From Cyanobacteria bacterium DS2.3.42 (GTDB lineage: Bacteria > Cyanobacteriota > Vampirovibrionia > Obscuribacterales > Obscuribacteraceae), in NCBI GenBank assembly GCA_013823055.1, contig PNLN01000175.1:1-44841 (forward strand): 44,841 nucleotides of DNA, written 5' to 3'. The notes beneath the pieces were generated by a model, which was not told the DNA's origin, made no database searches, and saw only the letters and a list, made by a program, of their open reading frames with translations. Shown here in pieces: positions 17,175 through 24,988 of the stretch. A program made the position numbers and the translations under genes. The stretch's first letter is position 1; every line of letters starts with the position of its first letter.

Positions 17175-19214
17175 CTACTTGCCCGCTTGCTTTTTGGACT
17201 TAGAGCGCTTTTGCTTGCCGACTGGAGCTGAAGTGGCTGGAATCGAGGATGCGCCTGGTTGGACAGCTTGCGTAGTGCCGCTAAATCCACTTGCCGGTTC
17301 CCAGACCTGCGGATCGGCAGGCCCGGCTGGAGCTGCAGCGGTTGCGGCGTCAGTTGAATTTGCCGGCTTGAGAGTAGAGCGCTTGTCCATCCAGGCACTA
17401 ATCGACTCAAGCAGCATATTAGATTGCCTAAAAGTCTCAAAAATCAAATGCTCTTCAGCCCCAATGATAAATAGGTTTTTGTCTTGTGAGCTTACGGCTT
17501 CAAATAACTCATAAGTTCCTTTTGGTTTTACCAATTTGTCTTTAAGGCCTTGCACAAAAAAGACAGGTAGATTGTTCAACTTAGAGCACATCAGCTTTGT
17601 TTCGCGCATGAAGACCGCGAATCTCATTAGCTCCTTAGGAGACATTTCCATTTTTGCTTTCAGATCATCATGCCAAGCCTCTCTCACTTGCGGAATTGCT
17701 GAGGCCTTATCAACCACCATGTCTCCTACCCTAAAAGGCTTATTCGGGTTTTTTAGAAAATGAACAGCAACGCTAAGTCCCATTTTTCGGGCCTGAAATC
17801 TTTCCGCTGATGGAACAGAGGAGATCACGCCGTGCAGATTCTTGGTGTATTTCGCAGCAGCTCTTAAGGCAATTGCCCCGCCCATTGACTCGCCAAGCAG
17901 GTAGATAGGAACACCCTCGTGGCGGTCTGCGATTAATCCAAGAATGCTGCCAACGTCATTGATTGCTTCGTTCAGACGCAGATCTTCCTGACCGGGCGTC
18001 GTCAGCCAGGCACCAAAACCGCGAACGTCCATCGCATAGACGGCATAACCTTTGGCGGACATCTGAAAACCGAATGGCGTAAATGCTTGATTGTCTAAAC
18101 CCAAGCCGTGCACGCATAAAATAGCTCCCCGTGCTGGTTGCTGTGTGGGCAGCCAGCCGATCACAGGCAGAGTGCGCAGTTTGAACTCACCAGCCAGCCA
18201 AATGAACTCTGCCGAACTCTTGGGCGCGAATTCGCTGATGTAGTGTTTTTCGAATATTTCCTTGCGTTCGGAAAGTGGTGGCAATTTGCCGTGCGATTCT
18301 AGACTAAATCGATAATTCATCAGTTTGTCAATCGAGTCAGAAACTGCCTTTCGCATCGGCTCTTCGTTCGGTGGGTTTTTCATATGCCGGTAAAGGTTCA
18401 GAGCTTGCAATTGAGCCCAAAACAATACACCTGCGTCATCCCAGAGTCCGGATTGAGCGCGCTCGGCTGCCACAGCTAGAAATTTTTCGGAATAAGCTTG
18501 AGCCTCTGTGTACCGCTTTTCGATTATCAGAATGCCCATCGCCGATTCATACAGATCGGCAAGAATTCTGGAATTAGTTGGCAGGGCTGACGAAATTATG
18601 AGAGCGGAATTGTAGCTAGTTAGAGCATCCGAATACTTTCTTTCTCCATAGTAACAATCACCGATTCTCTTGAGCAAAAGGGCGTGACGCAGCTGACCTT
18701 GAGAGTCAACGGCAGGAGGTTGGTGCTGCAAAACAGTCTCCAGATGTCGCCTCGCCTCATTGCTTTTCTCTTGCATTTTCTCAAGAGCGGCCAGCATGTA
18801 AATGAGGTCAATTCTGCGTGAATTATCCTTCTCGTCGCTGATGACGTTCTCCAGCATTTTTTCTGCTTCGACCAACTTTCCATCGAGCGCTGCTTGAATT
18901 ATCTCTTGCTCGGTCGCGTCAACGTTGATGTATGGCTGGCTTTGCTGCGAGCCAGAATGGTTTGCGTGAGAATTGGACGCCAGTAAAATGCTGGATGCTC
19001 GCGCCAAATGGTTGACTGACGTGGCCGCAGAGCTTGGTGAACTAATGGCGGGCAGCGGCATTAGAAAAGATGGTGCTATCAAAGTCGCGACCAAAGGCGC
19101 CATCAGTGGTGCCACCACATGCAATGCGCGTTTTCTCTTTACCGAGGATTCCAAAACCATTAACCTGCCTAATTTCGCTTGCGAAACTTGATGCACCCAT
19201 TGAACATATAGCAC
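17175..19214 (-). CDS. TPR-containing protein fused to alpha/beta hydrolase (monoacylglycerol lipase-like)
   Basis: Signal/TM-like N-terminus; TPR region; AILCVHGLGLDNQAF, AMDVRGFG, LLGESMGGAIALRAA (GxSxG), VFFVQGLKDKLVKP, EEHLIFE. Confidence 0.9.
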   Translation of the reverse strand: MLYVQWVHQVSQAKLGRLMVLESSVKRKRALHVVAPLMAPLVATLIAPSFLMPLPAISSPSSAATSVNHLARASSILLASNSHANHSGSQQSQPYINVDATEQEIIQAALDGKLVEAEKMLENVISDEKDNSRRIDLIYMLAALEKMQEKSNEARRHLETVLQHQPPAVDSQGQLRHALLLKRIGDCYYGERKYSDALTSYNSALIISSALPTNSRILADLYESAMGILIIEKRYTEAQAYSEKFLAVAAERAQSGLWDDAGVLFWAQLQALNLYRHMKNPPNEEPMRKAVSDSIDKLMNYRFSLESHGKLPPLSERKEIFEKHYISEFAPKSSAEFIWLAGEFKLRTLPVIGWLPTQQPARGAILCVHGLGLDNQAFTPFGFQMSAKGYAVYAMDVRGFGAWLTTPGQEDLRLNEAINDVGSILGLIADRHEGVPIYLLGESMGGAIALRAAAKYTKNLHGVISSVPSAERFQARKMGLSVAVHFLKNPNKPFRVGDMVVDKASAIPQVREAWHDDLKAKMEMSPKELMRFAVFMRETKLMCSKLNNLPVFFVQGLKDKLVKPKGTYELFEAVSSQDKNLFIIGAEEHLIFETFRQSNMLLESISAWMDKRSTLKPANSTDAATAAAPAGPADPQVWEPASGFSGTTQAVQPGASSIPATSAPVGKQKRSKSKKQAGK

Positions 19215-19372
19215 AAAGGCACGTCACGAATGTGGAGTCCCTTGCAGAGGCAGGTCGGACCTCCCCCGTGATCGCCGAAACGCTTCCAGGGATGGCAACT
19301 GCGCGCTTTGAGGCTAAGAAGGACATTAATCGGGCATATAAATATGGGAAACACCGTTAGGAGGCTTCGGCG

Positions 19373-19981
19373 ATGGGACTTGACGACGCAAAACCCACAA
19401 AGGGTAAGGCTTTAGAGGTTGGCGCAACCACGCCGGACACTCAGGTTGAGGCAAGCGCAATTGAATTGGCCGCTCGCCTCACCCCGGAGGACAATATGCT
19501 AATTCGGGCGGCCAACCCTGGCGAAACTGCGGACCCAGAAAAGCCTTATGAGAAACAGGTCCGCGCCATGTTCGGCACGGAAGACAGATATGTGAGCGAC
19601 TCGCGGGCCGGTCTGCGTCAGGCGGTTAATGAAGAGATGAAGACCGGGACAAAATTGAAGTCCACAGACACTTACGAAACGGTTCAGGACAGAGTCGCAG
19701 GCATGATCGCTCAAGGTTTTGGACCGGACAGCACCTGGAGCCCGTCGTACAAAACCATGGTCATGCAGAGGCTGAGACTGGGTAATGAGAATATTACTCG
19801 CGAAGGTGCCGCCAACAAACAAACGGTCTATGACGCAATCATGGCCAGCGACAGAAAGATGGCGGTTGCCGTCCTGGGCGAACCTGGCAGGAATGCGTCA
19901 GGGCAGGTACTGGAAGACGCGGTCAACAGATATCAGTACAGAGAAATGCAAAAGAAAGGCATTAAAACAGACTACAACTGA
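19373..19981 (+). CDS. Hypothetical protein
   Basis: 202 aa ORF with GGAGG-like SD (taggaggcttcggcgATG); 1-nt overlap with the next ORF. Confidence 0.7.
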   Translation: MGLDDAKPTKGKALEVGATTPDTQVEASAIELAARLTPEDNMLIRAANPGETADPEKPYEKQVRAMFGTEDRYVSDSRAGLRQAVNEEMKTGTKLKSTDTYETVQDRVAGMIAQGFGPDSTWSPSYKTMVMQRLRLGNENITREGAANKQTVYDAIMASDRKMAVAVLGEPGRNASGQVLEDAVNRYQYREMQKKGIKTDYN

Positions 19982-20370
19982 TGACCGAACCATCGAAAAA
20001 AACGAGCAAAGAGCCGCCAGTCTATGCGCTGGTCCGAGTCAGTCGCTGCTACAACTGCGACGCCAGGCTAGAGCCGGGCAGTATCGTCAAATTCGAACCG
20101 GGCAAAGATGAGCGAGAAGTTCGTTGTCGCAATTGTGCAAAACTGACCGAGCTTGAATTTCTTAAGAGCGGCAATGCAAAAGTTACTCAACTGGCGAAGA
20201 AATATTCACAACGCACGGTTGTAGTGATGCAATGGTCGGAATTGTGGAAAACTTATGAGCGGATCGGGTTGCTGGTTGAATCTGCTGCGATAGACCAGGT
20301 TGAGAAAGAATTGAAAATTAAATTCGAGAATCGAGAATCTCAACAAGAGACACCAGGACAAAAACGATAA
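19981..20370 (+). CDS. Hypothetical protein with CxxC...CxxC zinc-ribbon-like N-terminus
   Basis: CYNCDARLEPGSIVKFEPGKDEREVRCRNC. Confidence 0.65.
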   Translation: MTEPSKKTSKEPPVYALVRVSRCYNCDARLEPGSIVKFEPGKDEREVRCRNCAKLTELEFLKSGNAKVTQLAKKYSQRTVVVMQWSELWKTYERIGLLVESAAIDQVEKELKIKFENRESQQETPGQKR

Positions 20371-20380
20371 GGAAAAAGTC

Positions 20381-20824
20381 GTGACCAAAAGCGACACGAA
20401 AAGGAACACTGTCAGTTCCACAGAAAGAAATTTCTACAAGCTCTGGACTCCTGTTACCTTAAGATATGGAGACACAGACAGGCAGGGGCACATTAACAAC
20501 GCAGCCTATTGCACGTTCTTCGAATCCGGACGAGTAGCATTTCTTTGCCACGAACATGGCACCATCGCCGACGATGGTTTTTCATTTGTAATTGCAAAAC
20601 TGTCTCTCGATTTTCTCAAAGAAATGAATTTCCCCGGCACGGTCGATGTTGGAACGCGCGTCAATCACATAGGCAAAAGCTCATTTACATGCGGACAAGC
20701 GCTTTTCAAAAATGGCGAGTGCTGTTCGACGGCCGAATCGGTGATTGTTCTGACCGACGATTCAACAAGACGTTCTTCTCCAATGCCTGAAAAAGTTTTG
20801 GCCGTTTTGCGAGAACTGCAGTAA
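20381..20824 (+). CDS. Acyl-CoA thioesterase, 4HBT/YbgC-like family (GTG start)
   Basis: LRYGDTDRQGHINNAAYCTFFESGRVAFL hot-dog active-site block. Confidence 0.88.
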   Translation: MTKSDTKRNTVSSTERNFYKLWTPVTLRYGDTDRQGHINNAAYCTFFESGRVAFLCHEHGTIADDGFSFVIAKLSLDFLKEMNFPGTVDVGTRVNHIGKSSFTCGQALFKNGECCSTAESVIVLTDDSTRRSSPMPEKVLAVLRELQ

Positions 20825-20837
20825 AGGTTGTTCGTCT

Positions 20838-21596
20838 CTATTGTTTGGCAATAATTGCGAACTTGCTCCCGCAGTCCGATGCAAAAACAGTCGCGGAGCC
20901 GGATGGTGTGGGAACTGAACCGACAATCTGGTAGCCCTGCGACTCAAGCTCGTCGGCATGCTTTTCAAAATTGCTCACTGACAAAACGACGGAGCAAGTG
21001 AAGGCGATTTCTTCAACAATAATCACTTGCGGTCCGGCAGGAAATTTGATGGCGCAAATGTGGCCGCCACTGGACTCCCAGACCTTTTGCCCCTTCAATA
21101 CATCGCAGAATGCTCTAGCATCTGCGCGTACGTCGCGCGATGGATGCACCAAATACTCAACCTGCGTACCATCCTGAGCGCTTCGGCTGCTTGGCGCAAC
21201 AGTCTGCGAAACAGGTGAACGGGAAGGTGCTGGAGAAGGCGCGTTGGAAATTGATGAACCAGTCGATGATGAGGACGAACTGCTAACGCTTGCAGAAACA
21301 GGCGCAGCCGGCAGGATCGCGGGTGGTCTCAATCCGCGCCTTCTTTCCATATTGAGGCGCAACATTGCTGAAGTCGTACGCTGCTTGAAGTCCATCGCCA
21401 GATCCGCTTTTCCTGTGTTCTCGATCTGTCGCGCAATTTTTTGCAATTCTTCGGCAATAGTTTTCTGATGGTCACCAAATTCTTCTTCGAGAGAAGTAAT
21501 TATCTTGATGATTACTTCTTCGGAATTTTCGATGGAAGCATCGTTCATCGCCGATAAGGCAAGGTCGAGCCGGCTGCGTAAATTATCGTTAGCCAT
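20838..21596 (-). CDS. Hypothetical protein: helical N-terminus, Ser/Pro-rich linker, C-terminal glyoxalase/VOC-like domain
   Basis: VEYLVHPSRDVRADARAFCDVLKGQKVWESSGGHICAIKF...FASDCGSKFAIIAKQ; SVSSSSSSSTGSS linker. Confidence 0.6.
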   Translation of the reverse strand: MANDNLRSRLDLALSAMNDASIENSEEVIIKIITSLEEEFGDHQKTIAEELQKIARQIENTGKADLAMDFKQRTTSAMLRLNMERRRGLRPPAILPAAPVSASVSSSSSSSTGSSISNAPSPAPSRSPVSQTVAPSSRSAQDGTQVEYLVHPSRDVRADARAFCDVLKGQKVWESSGGHICAIKFPAGPQVIIVEEIAFTCSVVLSVSNFEKHADELESQGYQIVGSVPTPSGSATVFASDCGSKFAIIAKQ

Positions 21597-21772
21597 AATT
21601 GCGGGAGCAAACTCCTTGATAGCCGCCGGGCAAAATGTAATTTTATACTTTGTGCCTGGCTAACCGCCAGAGCCGTATGACATCCTTTCGTCCATGAGAA
21701 TGTCTCGAAACAGTCTGACTCGTGGCACAATAACGCTTAGAGTTACCGAGTGAGCGGTTGCCTGCAATAAAA

Positions 21773-22447
21773 ATGGCAAAAATCATAGTAGTTGAAGACG
21801 ACACGGAAATTCGCGAGGCACTCGTGGATGTCTTAGTGCACGAAAAACATACGGTGGATGCTCTGGGTGATGGCGCCGATGCCTGGGAAAGCCTGCAACG
21901 TTTTCAATATGATCTGGTCATTCTTGACTGGGGTCTGCCCGGTCTTGACGGTCTGGAGGTGCTGAAGCGCTTCCGAGGCAATGGGGGCGGCACGCCTGTA
22001 TTGTTTTTAACCGGCCGCAATACTGTTGACGAAAAACTGACCGGCTTAGATTCGGGTGCCGATGATTATTTGCCGAAGCCTTATGACATGAGGGAATTTA
22101 GAGCCCGCGTGTCGGCATTGCTCAGGCGACCGAAGGAATTGACGAGCGACATCATACGCTGGTCGGATATCGAACTCGATGGCAAAGCTTTTCGCTGCCT
22201 GAGACGCGGAGAAGAAATCAGATTACTTCCCAAAGAATTCGCCTTATTGGATTTTCTGATTCGCAATCGCAATCTCGTGTTTACTCCGGATCAACTAGTC
22301 GACAAACTGTGGGCGGGCGACGCTGAAGTTTCCGTTGATGCGATTCGCCAGTGTGTAAAACGCTTGCGCACAAAGATCGATGTTTCCGACAGACCGTCAT
22401 ACATCACCACTGTTGTCGGCGTCGGATATAAAGTCGAGTCCGAATAA
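21773..22447 (+). CDS. OmpR/PhoB-family response regulator (receiver + winged helix), orphan
   Basis: IIVVEDDTEIREAL, LVILDWGLPGLDGLEVL, PVLFLTGRN, DYLPKPYDMREFRARVSALLRR, LLPKEFALLDFLIRN, SVDAIRQCVKRLRTKID; ATG 21773 preferred over TTG 21758. Confidence 0.95.
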   Translation: MAKIIVVEDDTEIREALVDVLVHEKHTVDALGDGADAWESLQRFQYDLVILDWGLPGLDGLEVLKRFRGNGGGTPVLFLTGRNTVDEKLTGLDSGADDYLPKPYDMREFRARVSALLRRPKELTSDIIRWSDIELDGKAFRCLRRGEEIRLLPKEFALLDFLIRNRNLVFTPDQLVDKLWAGDAEVSVDAIRQCVKRLRTKIDVSDRPSYITTVVGVGYKVESE

Positions 22448-22459
22448 CGCTTTCAGAAC

Positions 22460-22497
22460 AAAAAAAACAGAAGAGTCGCATTGCTGCGACCCCTCTT
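22460..22497 (-). terminator. Intrinsic terminator for the minus-strand gene ending at 22515
   Basis: Minus strand GAGGGGTCGCA-GCAA-TGCGACTCTTC hairpin (about 11 bp including two G-U pairs, GNRA loop) followed by TG then T8 (A-run at 22460-22467). Confidence 0.8.
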
Positions 22498-22514
22498 CCC
22501 TTGCGAGTTAAATT

Positions 22515-23408
22515 TTATTTGAATACGGTGTCATCATGTTCTTTCCTCCAGCGTGTGCCGAAGTAGCTGTCATCTTGCTTCAGGACATGACCATCTCTCA
22601 CGACTCCTTTCATAATTGGTCCGTTAAAGGTGGGTGACCAGAGACTAATCATTCCATTGTTGTCAGTGCTGATATCAATGGACAGAGTGGTGTCACCATC
22701 CTCGACCTGTATTGAATTGAATCCGTCTTCATGGAGCTCCCATGCAGCGCGTAATCTGTCCGCAGGAGATTTATCGTTGTCTCCAAGAATCTTGATCAGA
22801 TCGTCTTTATCCAAATCCTTGAAGTTATCATCATCGACTTTGGTTTCATCGTCGGAGTCATCGCCTGATTCATCGTCGTCGCTATCATCATCGTCGTCGT
22901 CACCATCGCCGACGGTGCCATCACGATCTTCGATGAACTCTCGTACGGATTCCGAACTGGACATAAGACCATCGGTCTTATATTTCGAAACCTCTGACCA
23001 ATCGACAGTATCTTCGCCTATCCCGAAAGCCGGATCCCAGAACCAGTCTTTGCCCCTTATGGTTGTGATATCGTCTTTTATGAGGTTGGCAGCAAGGGCG
23101 GTCAATGGTGAATCGGAATTGATTGCACCAGCGATCTCGTCTTCTGATAGTTTGCCGATGCCCAAAATCGAATCATTCCAGTGATTGGAATTCAGCCGAT
23201 CGAACTCGCTGGTAATCAATGAACCACTCAAGCCTACCTCGGGCAAAACGGTTTCCAGCCCTTCATAGCTAATCTTTCCACTTGCCAGTCCCTTTTTCAG
23301 ACCCTCGTTTACTTCGTCCCATAGTCCTGGGTTTTGAACTGCGGAGTTGATGTCGGAGACGGCATCCCTGTACGCATCTGTTCTGTATGAATCGATACCG
23401 TCAACCAT
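22515..23408 (-). CDS. Hypothetical Asp-rich protein with C-terminal GTRWRxxHxDxxF domain (ORF track start 23447; ATG 23408 preferred)
   Basis: GGAGG Shine-Dalgarno 10 nt before ATG 23408; DGDDDDDDSDDDESGDDSDDE run; C-terminus DSYFGTRWRKEHDDTVFK. Confidence 0.8.
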   Translation of the reverse strand: MVDGIDSYRTDAYRDAVSDINSAVQNPGLWDEVNEGLKKGLASGKISYEGLETVLPEVGLSGSLITSEFDRLNSNHWNDSILGIGKLSEDEIAGAINSDSPLTALAANLIKDDITTIRGKDWFWDPAFGIGEDTVDWSEVSKYKTDGLMSSSESVREFIEDRDGTVGDGDDDDDDSDDDESGDDSDDETKVDDDNFKDLDKDDLIKILGDNDKSPADRLRAAWELHEDGFNSIQVEDGDTTLSIDISTDNNGMISLWSPTFNGPIMKGVVRDGHVLKQDDSYFGTRWRKEHDDTVFK

Positions 23409-23543
23409 GACTGAAGAACCTCCGAAATCGCAAAGGAAGAACACCAAATGCGGTGCTGCATTGGGGGAAAACGTTGAAGTAATGTATTTTGAAGTGGGTG
23501 GGGTTACTTGGTCGGTGTATCAACTTCAACTGCCGACGGTATT

Positions 23544-23577
23544 AACTTAACGCAATCGTATGACATTCGTTTGACAG
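23544..23577 (-). promoter_or_regulatory. Candidate activator-dependent promoter, box 1: CTGTCAA-ACGA-ATGTCAT-N10-TAAGTT
   Basis: Same geometry as boxes 2 and 3; upstream of CDS 22515-23408. Confidence 0.6.
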
Positions 23578-23601
23578 GTGCGGATAACCAAACTTGTTTA
23601 T

Positions 23602-24546
23602 TCACGAAGCGCAGAACATGCTGTCTGGGTGATTGTTACGCCATCTGGTACCCACGAAATCAACGTCCTGCCCAGAGGCATCTTTCTGTTGCGTAAAACT
23701 ATCGCCGTCACTGATGGCTCTTAGAATGACAAACTCTTTTCCTGTAGAAGGATCGACTGCAAACATGTGCACCATACTTCGCTCTGAGCCTGCTACTGGA
23801 ATGACCTCCATACGCACGCCTAGCTGATTGCCGTTCGAGTCTGTGATGGATGCCGTGGTTTGTCCATCTGCGACAAGAGACTTAATTGCCTTTAGACGGT
23901 CGGTAACTGAAGAGTTTTTTGATTTCAATGCGCCGAGTGACGATGACTCATCCATCTCTGGGGCATAGGCAGGTCTTTCGTTATGCTCGTCGGAGGAGCC
24001 GCTAAATTGCATGTAGTCAGGATTTGCCACTTCTGTCTCAGGTGCAAAAGCAGGTCTTTCGCCGTCTTCATATGTAAGTGTCGTCGCATCAGTCGCCCCG
24101 CTAAACTGCATATAATCAGGATTCTCGGTGTTTAGCAGCGGTGCTTCGCTCGGCACATCTTGTGCTTTCGAAGTTTGCGCGGACAGAGCAGCGAGTTCTT
24201 CCAAAGTGACGTCGCGAGTTGCCCTACTCATGAATTCAGCGGCGAGCTGCTGAAACAGGTCACCTGACGCCATCAGCTCATTGCCCTCGCCCATTTGAAT
24301 TATCTGGTCTCCATTGCGATCTAGAGATTGCGCTTCCGCCCACGTCAGGGCAGGAAGCAATTCCCGATTGACCAGGTCCAGCAGAGCCGCATCTTTGAAT
24401 TCTCTGTTGCCTGAAAAATCCTGACTGCCGAAAAGGTTGACCGCCTCTGTCGCCAAATGATTAGCGCTGTCAGCCTGATTGTTCAATGCAAGCGCATCTA
24501 CAACCGTATTTCCAACTATTGCAGCGTCACCTGCTGGGGCAGCCAT
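23602..24546 (-). CDS. Hypothetical protein with EF-hand-like loop, internal NPDYMQFSG repeat and C-terminal GTRWRxxHxDxxF domain
   Basis: GGAGG SD upstream of ATG 24546; DRNGDQIIQMGE; two NPDYMQFSG...ERPA(F/Y)APE units; C-terminus VDFVGTRWRNNHPDSMFCAS. Confidence 0.82.
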   Translation of the reverse strand: MAAPAGDAAIVGNTVVDALALNNQADSANHLATEAVNLFGSQDFSGNREFKDAALLDLVNRELLPALTWAEAQSLDRNGDQIIQMGEGNELMASGDLFQQLAAEFMSRATRDVTLEELAALSAQTSKAQDVPSEAPLLNTENPDYMQFSGATDATTLTYEDGERPAFAPETEVANPDYMQFSGSSDEHNERPAYAPEMDESSSLGALKSKNSSVTDRLKAIKSLVADGQTTASITDSNGNQLGVRMEVIPVAGSERSMVHMFAVDPSTGKEFVILRAISDGDSFTQQKDASGQDVDFVGTRWRNNHPDSMFCAS

Positions 24547-24689
24547 GATCTTCCTCCAAACGAGATTTCATGGTTCGCGCAATGCGAATGAAAACTCTCT
24601 TTGCGGAGAAGGAACTCCATCTTCGGAAAACCCTCTCCGCCTCACTGATAGTATTGTGGGAAGAAACTTCCTCGACTTCCCACAGCGAC

Positions 24690-24723
24690 AATCTAGATAC
24701 TTTGTATGACATTGATTTGACGA
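24690..24723 (-). promoter_or_regulatory. Candidate activator-dependent promoter, box 2: TCGTCAA-ATCA-ATGTCAT-N10-TAGATT
   Basis: Same geometry as boxes 1 and 3; upstream of CDS 23602-24546. Confidence 0.6.
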
Positions 24724-24766
24724 AACCTTTTGAGTTGGAAGAAAAATGTGATTTCTCCCAAGTGAA

Positions 24767-24802
24767 AAGAGCCAACTCCAACAAATGTTGGCATTGGCTC
24801 TT
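24767..24802. terminator. Strong imperfect hairpin, possible terminator (minus strand) or leader structure
   Basis: AAGAGCCAA-CT-CCAAC-AAAT-GTTGG-CA-TTGGCTCTT: 9 + 5 bp stems with a 2x2 internal loop; only TTTT after it on the minus strand. Confidence 0.5.
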
Positions 24803-24915
24803 CCCGACCTCTCCGTTCAAATTTCTTGGAAGCTATTTAAATTTCGACCGCGGCGCTTAACTGAAAGTCTCACCCTGGAAACCTTCCGTTTTGCGGTGCC
24901 GCTTCCAACACTTGC

Positions 24916-24949
24916 AATTTAGACGACCGGCATGACATTCGCTTGACGG
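24916..24949 (-). promoter_or_regulatory. Candidate activator-dependent promoter, box 3: CCGTCAA-GCGA-ATGTCAT-N10-TAAATT
   Basis: Same geometry as boxes 1 and 2; 39 bp past the stop of the RND gene. Confidence 0.55.
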
Positions 24950-24988
24950 ATCAAAGCCAAGTGAAAAACTGGAAAAACCCCGGCAAAG

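Noticed and set aside
21670-21690. ATGTCATACGG (minus strand) as a fourth box
   Set aside because: Only the second half-site is present; the upstream unit (GGACGAA) and the -10 position do not match the other three.
24527-24860. 97-aa minus and 96-aa plus ORFs upstream of the 314-aa gene
   Set aside because: No SD, overlap each other and span the box 2 and hairpin elements; probably non-coding.
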